From the NCBI RefSeq assembly GCF_003994235.2, contig NZ_RYFG02000111.1, forward strand, positions 1 to 64,000: a DNA stretch of 64,000 nt, written 5' to 3'. The stretch is from Candidatus Methylobacter oryzae. GTDB lineage: Bacteria; Pseudomonadota; Gammaproteobacteria; Methylococcales; Methylomonadaceae. Both the position numbers and the translations under genes were made by a program. Under the pieces are notes generated by a model that searched no databases, was not told where the DNA came from, and saw only the letters and a list, made by a program, of their open reading frames with translations. Shown one piece after another: positions 9,565-18,457 of this stretch (position 1 is its first letter; every line of letters starts with the position of its first letter).

Positions 9565-10683
9565 ATGATTGCAATAGTTAATCCCCAATTCTATGGCGTC
9601 CACGGCATTGCCCGATATTTGGACTCTTTTCTTGCTAATTTGCCTACAGACCATCCGCCTGTCTATCTGATCACCAGTGACGAGCATCGCGTTGAGCGGC
9701 GGTATCCGGGCGTTGAAATTATTCATTTCCCGTACGATCACAGCCGCTTCAGCCTGTTTTTCTGGAGTTTAAAAGCGCGGGGCAAATTGATAAGCCTTTA
9801 TAACGACGGCAAGATCCGCTGGGTTAACCTGCATTTTCCGCCGTTGATTCCCGGCCTGTTCCTGCCGTCTCATATTCCTGTCGTGCTAACCGCGCATACC
9901 ACCTATTTGGGCATGTCGGGGCGGTTTTATAAGCCCCGGCATTTCGTCAGCCAGTGGAGCGGGGTGTCGATTGCTGTCAAATCGTGGATGGAAAACCGGA
10001 TTTTTAACGCGACCGGCAAAGTCATCACGCTGACGGAACAAGGCCGGCAGGAGGTTGTAGCCTATGGTTTCAAAGGACCGGTGACGGTGATTCCGAACGG
10101 CGCCGACGTGAGATTGTTTACACCGGATCAAGCGGTTGAAAAAGACATCGACGTGCTGTTTTGCGGGCGCATCGAGATACGCAAGGGCAGCCGGCCGATG
10201 GTAGAGCTATGCCGGCGCTTGATTGCCGCAAAGCCGGATATCCGTATCGCTATCGTCGGTTACGGCGATGACGAGTCATGGGTCGGCAGCGCTTTGGCGC
10301 CTTATCGGCATAATGTGCAGATGACCGGTAAGGTGCCGTTTTCGGGAATGCTCGAGTACTACAACCGCAGCCGCGTTTATGTCTCCGCTTCGTACTACGA
10401 AGGCTTGCCGGGAACCTGCCTGGAGGCGATGGCGATGCAATTGCCGGCCGTGGTTTGGGATTTACTGTTTTATCGGGGCCTGGTCGTCGACGGCAGGACC
10501 GGTTTGCTGGCGGCACCGAACGATTTTCCGGCAATGACCGATAAAGTGCTGGCGCTGTTAGCCGATCCCCGGCTGGCGTCCGAAATGGGCAGAAATGGCC
10601 GGGCATTGCTCGAATCGGATTACAACTGGGCGAATCTGGCCAATGAAGTGTTGGCTGTTTTCGCCGAGGCAGGGCAAAGATGA
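9565..10683 (+). CDS. Family 4 glycosyltransferase
   Basis: A 372-residue GT-B glycosyltransferase starting MIAIVNPQFYGVHGIARYL. The donor-binding C-terminal domain has IPNGADVRLF, VLFCGRIEIRKGS and the E-x7-E region EGLPGTCLEAMAMQLPAV near residue 279. A cytoplasmic role in assembling a polysaccharide repeat unit is inferred from the family and neighbours. It overlaps the next GT4 gene by four bases (ATGA at 10680), which indicates translational coupling. Confidence 0.88.
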   Translation: MIAIVNPQFYGVHGIARYLDSFLANLPTDHPPVYLITSDEHRVERRYPGVEIIHFPYDHSRFSLFFWSLKARGKLISLYNDGKIRWVNLHFPPLIPGLFLPSHIPVVLTAHTTYLGMSGRFYKPRHFVSQWSGVSIAVKSWMENRIFNATGKVITLTEQGRQEVVAYGFKGPVTVIPNGADVRLFTPDQAVEKDIDVLFCGRIEIRKGSRPMVELCRRLIAAKPDIRIAIVGYGDDESWVGSALAPYRHNVQMTGKVPFSGMLEYYNRSRVYVSASYYEGLPGTCLEAMAMQLPAVVWDLLFYRGLVVDGRTGLLAAPNDFPAMTDKVLALLADPRLASEMGRNGRALLESDYNWANLANEVLAVFAEAGQR

Positions 10684-11840
10684 GCCGGCCTATTCGTGTG
10701 ATGATGTTGGGCTTACGCGGTTTTCCCGGCGTCCAGGGCGGGGTGGAGACTCACGCCGAGTATTTATGCGCGCGGCTGGTCGAGATGGGTTGCGAAGTGA
10801 CTGTGCTGGTACGGCCCTTTTACCAGCCTGCGGAAGTCGGCCCGGAGTGGAAAGGCGTGAAGTTCGTGCCGCTGTGGGCGCCCAAAACAAAAGGGCTGGA
10901 AGCCATTGTGCATAGTTTCCTGGGAACGCTGTACGCCGCGTTTAAACGCCCGGATATTTTGCATATTCAGGCCATCGGTCCCGGCATTATGACCTTGCCG
11001 GCCCGGCTGTTCGGCTTGCGGGTCGTGGTCACGCATCATAGCCAGAATTATAACCATCAAAATTGGGGGCGATTCGCCCGTTTTATTTTCCAATTGGGCG
11101 AACGCTGGGGAATGCGTTGGTCGAATGGACGCGTTGTAGTTTCAAAAGCTATCGGTGACCTGGTCCGTGAAAAACATCGCGTGGAGCCGATGCTGATTCC
11201 GAACGGGGTATCTCTGCCGGAGCTGCCCGATTCGACCGGAGCGCTCGATATGTTTGGACTGACGCCTGGACGCTATGTGTTACTGGTTGGCCGGTTGGTG
11301 CCGGAAAAGCGCCATTTGGATCTGATCGCCGGATTTAAACAGGCCAATTTGCCCAATTGGAAGTTGGTGCTTGTCGGCAATGCGGATCACCCTGATGCGT
11401 ATCAGCGTGAAGTGATCGACAAAGCCGCTGAACAGGGCGTTGTGATGACAGGTTTCCAGAAAGGTTTGGCGTTGCGGGAGCTCTACGCACATGCCGGGCT
11501 GTTCGTGCTGCCTTCATCGCACGAGGGCTTGCCTATCGCGTTGCTGGAGGCATTGAGCTACGGATTGCCGGTGCTGGCAAGCGACATTCCGGCGAATCTG
11601 GAGGTCGGATTGCCTTCGGAACGTTATTTTCCGTTGGGCAATGTCGACGTTCTGGCGGACCGGATCAAGCTGTTAACGCGAGAAAACCAGAGCGTGGCGG
11701 CACGTGAGAATATCCGGGCCTGGGTTAGCCGGAATTATAACTGGCAGGATATAGCCGAAAAAACACTAGCGCTTTATGTCGGTTGTCTTAACGAAAAACG
11801 GCGGAATTTTTTCGAATGGCTTGATTATATTGGCGGCTAA
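10680..11840 (+). CDS. Family 4 glycosyltransferase
   Basis: A 386-residue GT-B glycosyltransferase. The N-terminus IRVMMLGLRGFPGVQGGVETHAEYL (read near residues 5-29) resembles the rhamnosyl/fucosyl-type GT4 group in which a G-x-P-G-x-x-GG-x-E loop contacts the acceptor. The C-terminal half has LIPNGVSLPE, LLVGRLVPEKRHLDLI and the E-x7-E motif EGLPIALLEAL. It is coupled by a four-base overlap to the preceding GT4. The two enzymes probably act in succession. The donor sugar cannot be assigned. Confidence 0.88.
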   Translation: MSRPIRVMMLGLRGFPGVQGGVETHAEYLCARLVEMGCEVTVLVRPFYQPAEVGPEWKGVKFVPLWAPKTKGLEAIVHSFLGTLYAAFKRPDILHIQAIGPGIMTLPARLFGLRVVVTHHSQNYNHQNWGRFARFIFQLGERWGMRWSNGRVVVSKAIGDLVREKHRVEPMLIPNGVSLPELPDSTGALDMFGLTPGRYVLLVGRLVPEKRHLDLIAGFKQANLPNWKLVLVGNADHPDAYQREVIDKAAEQGVVMTGFQKGLALRELYAHAGLFVLPSSHEGLPIALLEALSYGLPVLASDIPANLEVGLPSERYFPLGNVDVLADRIKLLTRENQSVAARENIRAWVSRNYNWQDIAEKTLALYVGCLNEKRRNFFEWLDYIGG

Positions 11841-11970
11841 AACCGGGTCCGTCCGATTTTAGCCGGGAAGAATTGCAGCCCGCCTTCATGCTGACTAAGA
11901 CTATAGAGGCGTTATAGTTCCTGTCCAACTCTCAGGACATGATGACTATATGAAGGTTCTGCAATATTTT

Positions 11971-12023
11971 TATACCAAGGGTATAAGTTTCGTTTGAGCG
12001 GAAGAGCCGCTCAACTCAGCTTT
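11971..12023 (-). repeat. Palindromic element at the 3' end of the beta-helix gene
   Basis: Reverse-orientation copy of the 55-nt element. Hairpin one is TTGAGCGG / CCGCTCAA and hairpin two is TATACC / GGTATA, both perfectly paired although their bases differ from the copy at 56345. The element edge supplies part of the TAA stop codon (12022-12024) of the minus-strand gene. In this place it may serve as a transcription end point, but no T-tract follows. Confidence 0.8.
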
Positions 12024-14247
12024 AGTTGGCGGTTTTAAAGCTGGCGACCGGGGATGAGGCGGTAGCCGATCCACTTGTGGCAACGATCTTGTAATAATAA
12101 GTCGTGTTACGGTTCAGGTACCAAAGAGTCCAATAACGGCTTGTACCGTTGTATTGGTTGCTGCCGGCGCTTAAATTAAGATTGCTGGGGCTGGTTCCGT
12201 AATAAATCATCGCGGTAGAGGTCGCATTGGTTGTCCAGTGAACGGTGGCGCTATACGACGTTATATTATCGACGTAGTAAGACGACACGTTCAGTGAGGA
12301 AGACGCGGCCGGAGTCGTAACCGTAGCGGTGTTGCTGGCAGCCGAGAGGTTGCCGGCGGCATCGTAAGCTTTGACTGTGTAGCTGTAGGATGTTCCCGCA
12401 ACCGCAGAAGTATCGCTATAGCCGGTTGCCGCTTTGTTGCCGATTTCCGTGCCGTTTCTATAAATTTTGTAACCGCTAACTCCGACATTATCGGTGGATG
12501 CGTTCCAGGTGAGATTGACCTGGGTGGCTGAGCTAGCACTCGCGCCGAGGTTGGCGGGAGCCGAAGGCGCAGTGGTGTCGGAAGTTGGAGTCGGTGTCGG
12601 AGCCGGAGTCGGCGTGGAGGAGCTTTGGTACTCATGTCCACCGATATCCGGCGACGATCCCCGGCTAACCTGGAAGAAATCGTTAGATACGTTATTTAAC
12701 GCCATTGCCGTGTTGATGACCGGCGAGCTGCCGGATATTTTGAAGTAAGCCGGAGTCATCGTACCCGATGTCGTTGTGCCCGATCTGGCTATCTGCGGAT
12801 CTGCAATAACGTTGCTCGACGATGCTGCTGCCGAAGGCGGAGTTACAGTCCAGTTATTATTGGAAAAACTAATGCCGCTATTGCTGGGTATCGAGCTGTG
12901 ATTGCCTATAATAATGTTATTCCTGATTTGCGAGCTTGAATTAACTACGTTTCCGCCGGAGCCAGTCAACAAGCCGCCGTCCACGATAGTATTGTTTGCT
13001 ATCGTTACGTTTTTTAACCCGGAGTTGGCAACAAGCGTCCAAGAAAAGGCTGAAAAATCGGCATTGTAGACAAAGTTGTTGATAATTGTATTGTTGGTGG
13101 AACGAGGAATGTTCGATAGCTCGTCCGCCAGCGTAATGCCTGTATGTACGTTATTTCTGGATGGTATCGCAGGGTTTGACGAGATGTAAACCATGTTGCG
13201 TTGCACTAAGCTGTTAGTGGTATCGGAAACATACAGGTTGTTTGTCCAGTTGTCGAAAACAACGTTATCTTCCAACGTACAATGATCGGCTTCGTAGCAG
13301 GACAAACCTTCGCCCCAGTTGTTATAAACCGTATTGCGGCGTAAAGTGGAGTAAGAGTTGATGCCAGGTTTTATCGCTGCAGAGGTGCGGTTTCGGGCAG
13401 CACTGAGTCCCGTGCTCCAGCCTCCTTGTCCCGGGCTGGACGAGTTGCTTCTTGCACTCTGCCAAATTTTAGAATCCTCAACAATACTGTAATCGCCTTC
13501 AGCGAGGATACCGACGTCCCAGCTGTGATGAACATTCATTTTACTGACGGTATTATGATGCCCGGATAGATGGATGCCGCGGCCGCCGGCACGTGCGCCG
13601 TTGATATTGCTGTTTTTTATTTCAAAGCCGGAAATCTTGTTGTAGTTGCCGCTCACTTCAATTAAAGCGCCCCAATCTGAGTTAGGCAGTGAGGTTCCGC
13701 CGTCAATAACGGGGTTGTTATTCGGATAAGCGCTCAGCGTAATGCTGTTTTGGTTAATGGAAAGAGCTTCCGAGTAAGTGCCCGTCATCACATAAACAAT
13801 ATCGCCGCTGCTCCAGGCTTTGCTCAATGCTTTGTTGATTGTTCTTACCGGTGTTGACAGATCCGTACCGGTATTGTTGTCAGACCCCGAAGTGGAAACA
13901 TAATAAGTCGTTGCGTAAGCCTGTTGCAGGCCGAATAAGCCTTGAATGCAACCGATAAAAATGAGTTTGGGGACGATGTTTTTCTTGCTATTCGTTTGCT
14001 TGGAAGACTTAGCGGCTTGCTGAGTCCGGCGATGCTCTGCGGTACTCGTGAAGGTTAAGAAGTTTTTTCTATAAAAAGCTTTCTGTGCCGATCGGACTTC
14101 CTCTTGATCGTCTTGAATGTTTAACGGCTGTAAACCTAAATTTAAGTTATCCATATCCGCTGTGCATTCTTGAGGCAAGTTCAGAGCAACTGCGGAAGAG
14201 TGGTTTAAAAGGGAAGGCGAAAATAACAGTTTAGTTGAATCTTTCAT
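12022..14247 (-). CDS. Secreted right-handed beta-helix protein with fibronectin type III domains
   Basis: A 741-residue predicted exported protein. After the hydrophobic segment IVPKLIFIGCIQGLFGL (residues 91-107) and an AYA signal-peptidase-like site (110-112), residues 113-540 form a parallel beta-helix with repeated N-rich turns (NTIVDGG, NNIIIGN), starting with the YYVSTSGSDNNTGTDLSTP pattern seen in pectate-lyase-like proteins. A proline/threonine linker (about 544-556) is followed by an FN3 domain (557-649) and a second FN3-like domain (650-741). A polysaccharide lyase, epimerase or binding role on the neighbouring polymer is plausible but catalytic residues cannot be assigned. Unusual: about 90 residues precede the signal segment. 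It is transcribed against its glycosyltransferase neighbours. Confidence 0.8.
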   Translation of the reverse strand: MKDSTKLLFSPSLLNHSSAVALNLPQECTADMDNLNLGLQPLNIQDDQEEVRSAQKAFYRKNFLTFTSTAEHRRTQQAAKSSKQTNSKKNIVPKLIFIGCIQGLFGLQQAYATTYYVSTSGSDNNTGTDLSTPVRTINKALSKAWSSGDIVYVMTGTYSEALSINQNSITLSAYPNNNPVIDGGTSLPNSDWGALIEVSGNYNKISGFEIKNSNINGARAGGRGIHLSGHHNTVSKMNVHHSWDVGILAEGDYSIVEDSKIWQSARSNSSSPGQGGWSTGLSAARNRTSAAIKPGINSYSTLRRNTVYNNWGEGLSCYEADHCTLEDNVVFDNWTNNLYVSDTTNSLVQRNMVYISSNPAIPSRNNVHTGITLADELSNIPRSTNNTIINNFVYNADFSAFSWTLVANSGLKNVTIANNTIVDGGLLTGSGGNVVNSSSQIRNNIIIGNHSSIPSNSGISFSNNNWTVTPPSAAASSSNVIADPQIARSGTTTSGTMTPAYFKISGSSPVINTAMALNNVSNDFFQVSRGSSPDIGGHEYQSSSTPTPAPTPTPTSDTTAPSAPANLGASASSATQVNLTWNASTDNVGVSGYKIYRNGTEIGNKAATGYSDTSAVAGTSYSYTVKAYDAAGNLSAASNTATVTTPAASSSLNVSSYYVDNITSYSATVHWTTNATSTAMIYYGTSPSNLNLSAGSNQYNGTSRYWTLWYLNRNTTYYYKIVATSGSATASSPVASFKTAN

Positions 14248-15290
14248 AAAAATTATCTCTATTACTTAAAACGGTTAATTTGCGAGACATTCACTGTCTC
14301 TTTTTTATATCACATTGAATTATAAGTAGAATCAAAATAATGGATGAGGCGATTTTTTATTTGATTCATGAGAAAATATTTCTATATAACTCAAGGTGAA
14401 GTTTATCTGTGAAATATTAATGTTCACTTAAATCTACGTACATTTACGTAAGTAAAAATACGTAGCCGTTCGACGCCGAATCGAACGGCCGATTATTGAC
14501 GTGGCGGCATGACGTTGCGCAGTGTCCACGAAAGATACGAAAAAATAGCAGCCGTCGATTTCTCGCCGATCGTGTCTATCCAATTTTTATTAAAGATTCC
14601 GCTTGTTCGGAATATTGTCGGTTAGACCTTCCAAGTTTTACGACTGCCAAGGAGGGCGTAAGTGTCGCAATCGGTCGGGAACCGACGCGATCGACTGCCA
14701 AGGAGGGCGGCCGAGACGGTTCCCGGCAGTTCTCGGTATTGTCTCCGTCCATGCCGGTCAGAAGTGCTGGAGCCGCCGGGAGCGGCTCCAGTAAAAACCT
14801 GGAAGATCTGCCTAGTATTGCGCTGGTTCCCAAGCCGGAGCGGTCTTAGCGAATACGCACGTTGACCGCCGGCATCGCTGGTATTCACGGCGTCCTGACA
14901 GTCGAGCGGCCGAACCTGCTTGGTTGGTTGGGCTGTTAAATTCTTAAATCCTTAAAGACAAACTGTAGATTTTCACAATCCAATATTGCCGGTCAATGCG
15001 TAGCTTTCATTAAGTGTTTGTACTAATTGTAATGATGAGCTCGGCAAGCAAAAATAACCGTAAGTAATTGATGTTTTTAGCGTGCCGTACCGGCATGTTG
15101 AGGGCTTTTGCAATTTACTGCTCAGGAATAAGTTGAATTCATTTCATGAGTGACGTTTTAAGCTTATTGTTTACTCGCTAATTGCCAATATGGACTTCTA
15201 CAACCGGGTGGTTCATAGGGCGCCATGGAAATTCGATGATCATTTTTAATAGAGAGCTAATTTAACCGTTAGCATTCAGGAGGTTTATAA
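14248..15290. other. Divergent intergenic region with AT-rich leader and repeats
   Basis: About 1 kb without a gene between the minus-strand beta-helix gene and the plus-strand sugar operon. 14250-14470 is AT-rich and probably holds the promoter and leader of the beta-helix gene. 14517-14845 is a nested palindromic element (listed separately). 14865-14905 shares a GGTATTCACGGCGTCCTGAC motif with the inverted block at 58363-58420. 14930-15277 is AT-rich with no recognisable operator, and ends with the ribosome binding site AGGAGG at 15278-15283 for the gene at 15291. Confidence 0.6.
14517..14845. repeat. Nested palindromic element (family B), copy II
   Basis: Left arm GTCCACGAAAGATACGAAAA at 14524, a spacer that is the reverse complement of 7893-7957, a core opening with TTAGACCTTCC (14623) and closing with AAAACCTGGAAGATCT (14794-14810), then a half hairpin GGTTCCCAAGCCGGAGC at 14825. 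The core carries the GTGTCGCAATCGGTCGGGA segment that recurs at 7840 (inverted) and twice at 22235-22370. Confidence 0.75.
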
Positions 15291-16316
15291 ATGAATGTTT
15301 TTCCTGTTTTCCTGTCTGTTGTATTCGTCTTACGCAACCAGTCAGACCAGATTGAAACAATATTATCGGACGCGGCAATCAACATCTCCTCAATAGTCAG
15401 CGATTATGAACTTATCATCGTTGACAATGCTTCGGATGACGACAGCGTTTCTGTGCTCAAGCATCTGACCGGAGAGAATGGCCAAGCCAATTTACAGGTG
15501 TACGCGCTGACCAAGGAAGTCGATACCGATACCGCGTCATGGGTTGGCTTGGAAAACGCGTTGGGCGACTTTGTTGCCGTTATCAATCCTTCATTAGACG
15601 ACATCGGCTTTTTGCCGGAAATGCTCGACAAGGCGGTCAGCGGCGCTGATGTTGTGTTCGCCAATAATCAAAAAACGCCCGCCCAGAGTCTGGCCTATCG
15701 CGCTGCGTATGCGGTTTTTAACGGACTCTACAAGAGTTCGAACGGCATCAACCTGGCTAAAGAGGCCCCGCAGTTCCGCATTTTGAGCAAACGAGTCGTC
15801 AACTTTATCCTTCAGCATCCCCATCCTGCCGTCGCCTATCGCTATCTGCCGGCGACAGGGGGATTTGCACGGGTCAATCTGAACTACAGCGCAGTGCCCA
15901 AAGTTTCGTATACCAAGAGATTGAAAGGCCGCATTGAGCAAGGCATAAGATTGCTGGTTTCAACTACCCGCGCGCCGATGCGTTTGGTTACCTGGCTTTC
16001 CCTGTTTGGCGCGTTCTCCAATCTTTTGTATTCTTGCTATGTCGTTGCGGTTGGGTTATTCAAGACCGATATCGCTCCCGGCTGGATCAGTTTATCCCTG
16101 CAACAATCCGGCATGTTTTTCCTGATTTCACTGGTGTTGCTGGTGTTAGCCGAATACATCCTTAACGTGGTTTCCATCCAAAATGAAGGACCGCTCTATC
16201 ATGTCGGGCAAGAATTCAGCAGCTCCCGCATTACGCGGTGCGAAAAACTCAACATCGAGGAAGTATTGGCGAATACATCGTCCAAGCCGATGGCTTATCC
16301 TAAACGGGCTGCCTGA
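15291..16316 (+). CDS. GtrB-like membrane-anchored family 2 glycosyltransferase
   Basis: A 341-residue protein with an N-terminal GT2 domain (LSVVFVLRNQSDQIETILSD, then IIVDNASDDDS near residues 43-53) and two hydrophobic segments near residues 230-250 and 265-288, the arrangement of GtrB/ArnC-like polyprenyl-phosphate glycosyltransferases. Such enzymes load one sugar onto undecaprenyl phosphate at the inner face of the membrane. Oddity: where the family usually has a DAD or DxD motif it reads VINPSLDD, so metal binding may differ. AGGAGG lies seven bases upstream. The stop overlaps the FAD oxidoreductase start (TGATG at 16314-16318). It is the first gene of a tight operon. Confidence 0.78.
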   Translation: MNVFPVFLSVVFVLRNQSDQIETILSDAAINISSIVSDYELIIVDNASDDDSVSVLKHLTGENGQANLQVYALTKEVDTDTASWVGLENALGDFVAVINPSLDDIGFLPEMLDKAVSGADVVFANNQKTPAQSLAYRAAYAVFNGLYKSSNGINLAKEAPQFRILSKRVVNFILQHPHPAVAYRYLPATGGFARVNLNYSAVPKVSYTKRLKGRIEQGIRLLVSTTRAPMRLVTWLSLFGAFSNLLYSCYVVAVGLFKTDIAPGWISLSLQQSGMFFLISLVLLVLAEYILNVVSIQNEGPLYHVGQEFSSSRITRCEKLNIEEVLANTSSKPMAYPKRAA

Positions 16317-17452
16317 TGCCGGCCACGGGTATCAAGCAAGATGCGATCGTTATCGGCGGCGGCTTTTACGGTGCGGCAATTGCGGTTTATCTTGCCAAGC
16401 AGCGCGGCTTCAACCGCATTGTTGTTGTCGAGCGTGAGCGGGCGCTATTGATGCGCGCTTCTTACAACAATCAGGCGCGCGTCCATAACGGGTATCACTA
16501 TCCGCGCAGTTTCACGACAGCGTATCGGAGCCGGATTAATTTGCCTAATTTCGTCCGCGACTGGCCCGATGCGGTCAGGCAGGATTTCAGTAAGTTGTAC
16601 GCGATTGCGCGCCGTCATTCCAAAGTGACGGCCAAACAGTTCGTGCGCTTCTGCCGGGACATCGGCGCCAGGATTCAGCCGGCAGGGCAGGACTTAAGGG
16701 CATTGTTCGAACCGCGCCTGATCGAGGATGTGTTTCTGGTAGAGGAATATGTTTTCGATACCACGAAACTGGCAAGCTGGGCCGAACGCGAGCTGGAGGA
16801 ATGCGGGATACAAATCCGGTTTCAGACCCAGGCCGCCGCGATTGCAAACAGCCACGGCGGCGCATTGAGCGTTACCTTAAAGCACGCTCAGGGCATTGAG
16901 GAGCAGCTCTCCAGCCGTTACGTATTCAATTGTACTTATAGCGGGCTCAACCAGCTGAATGGGGATTTTCCCGGAACCGCAACCGGTCTCAAGCAAGAAA
17001 TAACCGAAATGGCGCTGGTGCAAGCGCCGCCCGCGCTCGATAACTTGGGAATCACGGTGATGGACGGTCCTTTTTTTTCGATGATGCCGTTTCCCGCGCG
17101 CGGCTTGCATACGCTTTCCCATGTCCGTTACACCCCGCATTTGCACTGGAACGATATGCCGGGCATCGATCCGTATCAAAAATTAATTCAGTACGATAAA
17201 TCGACGCGCGCCAATCGCATGGTCAAGGATGCCAGCCGTTACCTGCCGGCCGTGCTGGATGCGAAATACGTCGATTCGCTGTTTGAAGTCAAGACCGTTC
17301 TGATGAAGAACGAGAGCGACGACGGGCGGCCAATCCTGTTCGAAAAACATCGCGAATTGCCGGGTTACTATTCGGTCCTGGGCGGGAAAATCGACAATAT
17401 TTACGATGTGTTGGAAAAGTTAAATGACGAGAAGTTAAGTTTAAGTAACTGA
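16316..17452 (+). CDS. FAD-dependent oxidoreductase (DAO family)
   Basis: A 378-residue protein with an N-terminal Rossmann dinucleotide-binding motif IVIGGGFYGAAIAVYLA (near residues 10-26) and the FAD-contacting E of VVVERE about 30 residues later. The overall shape fits the D-amino acid oxidase/glycerol-3-phosphate dehydrogenase-like flavoproteins. The segment NQARVHNGYHYPRS near residues 53-66 is likely in the active site. The substrate is unknown. Its place between a polyprenyl-phosphate sugar transferase and an SDR suggests oxidation or keto-sugar chemistry on a nucleotide sugar or precursor. Translationally coupled to the gene before it; a repeat separates it from the next gene. Confidence 0.75.
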   Translation: MPATGIKQDAIVIGGGFYGAAIAVYLAKQRGFNRIVVVERERALLMRASYNNQARVHNGYHYPRSFTTAYRSRINLPNFVRDWPDAVRQDFSKLYAIARRHSKVTAKQFVRFCRDIGARIQPAGQDLRALFEPRLIEDVFLVEEYVFDTTKLASWAERELEECGIQIRFQTQAAAIANSHGGALSVTLKHAQGIEEQLSSRYVFNCTYSGLNQLNGDFPGTATGLKQEITEMALVQAPPALDNLGITVMDGPFFSMMPFPARGLHTLSHVRYTPHLHWNDMPGIDPYQKLIQYDKSTRANRMVKDASRYLPAVLDAKYVDSLFEVKTVLMKNESDDGRPILFEKHRELPGYYSVLGGKIDNIYDVLEKLNDEKLSLSN

Positions 17453-17612
17453 TGTTATGCATTGTCCACGAAAGACACGAAAAAATATCAGCGGCAGGTT
17501 TCTTGCCGGCAGTGTCGTTTGCGCTGGTTCCCAAGCTGGAGCTTGGGAACCAGCGTAAGACTGCAACCCCGTGTTTATCCGTTTAATCCGTGTCATCCGT
17601 GTTCTATTGGGA
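17445..17612. repeat. Family B arm followed by a perfect 16-bp hairpin and family C arm
   Basis: TAACTGATGTTATGCATTG and GTCCACGAAAGACACGAAAA (17448-17482) form a family B left arm. At 17522-17555 there is a perfect hairpin with 16-bp arms and a two-base loop (GGTTCCCAAGCTGGAGC at its centre). 17568-17606 carries the CCGTGTTTATCCGTTTAATC family C motif. The hairpin could end transcription but lacks a T-tract, and the operon seems to continue past it. Confidence 0.75.
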
Positions 17613-17665
17613 ATACGTTGAATAGTTACTTTTACGGCTGTTTTTAACGATACAAGGTATAAAAA

Positions 17666-18457
17666 ATGAATGCGCTAATTGGATTTTCAGGATATGTAGG
17701 CAGTACGCTGCTTAAACAGACCTCTTTTGAATCGCTGTTTCGCTCAACAAATATCGGCGATATTGACGGCCGGTCTTTCGATACTGTCGTTTGCGCCGGC
17801 GCTCCGGCGCAAAAGTGGCTGGCTAACCGGGAGCCGGAGGCTGACCGGAAAAAAATCGAGGACTTGATTGCCCATTTGAAAACGATCCACTGCAAAACTT
17901 TTATCCTGATCAGTACCGTCGATGTTTTCAAAAGTCCGGTAGGCGTCGATGAAGCCACGCCGATTGATGAATCCGGCTTGCACGCCTACGGCCTGCATCG
18001 CCGCCTGCTCGAAAAATTTGTCGAAAGCCATTTTCCCGGCTACCTGATTGTTCGCCTTCCGGGCCTGGTCGGTCCTGGGCTGCGCAAGAACGTTGTTTTC
18101 GATTTCCTGAATCACAACAATCTTCACGCAATCGATAGCCGGGGTTTTTTTCAGTTCTACCCGATGGTCAACCTTTGGTACGACATTCAGGCCGCGCTCG
18201 GTAAGGATTTGAAGCTGGTGCACCTGACAGCCGAGCCTATCAGCGTTGCGGATATTTCAATGCGGGGTTTTGGCAAAGCGTTCGCCCACGTTTTAACAAA
18301 TAATCCGGCCGGCTACGACGTGCGAACTTGTCATGCCGATGTGTTCGGCGCGCCTGGGCATTATCAGTACAGCACCGCTGCAACAATCCAGGCAATCAGG
18401 GCTTATGCGCAATCCGAGCGGCCTACAATCGCAGCCGGCGCAGAGGTCGCGGCATGA
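17666..18457 (+). CDS. NAD(P)-dependent sugar epimerase/dehydratase-like SDR
   Basis: A 263-residue protein with a short N-terminal Rossmann motif GFSGYVGS (residues 7-14), the core strands VVCAGAPAQKW and FILISTVDVF, and a probable catalytic YGLHRR (Y-x3-R/K) near residue 110 followed by LIVRLPGLVGPGL. This is the order expected in extended SDR enzymes acting on nucleotide sugars, though it is shorter than the usual 300-340 residues and the lysine of Y-x3-K is not evident. The function is inferred from fold only. The stop overlaps the next gene by four bases (ATGA at 18454). Confidence 0.72.
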   Translation: MNALIGFSGYVGSTLLKQTSFESLFRSTNIGDIDGRSFDTVVCAGAPAQKWLANREPEADRKKIEDLIAHLKTIHCKTFILISTVDVFKSPVGVDEATPIDESGLHAYGLHRRLLEKFVESHFPGYLIVRLPGLVGPGLRKNVVFDFLNHNNLHAIDSRGFFQFYPMVNLWYDIQAALGKDLKLVHLTAEPISVADISMRGFGKAFAHVLTNNPAGYDVRTCHADVFGAPGHYQYSTAATIQAIRAYAQSERPTIAAGAEVAA

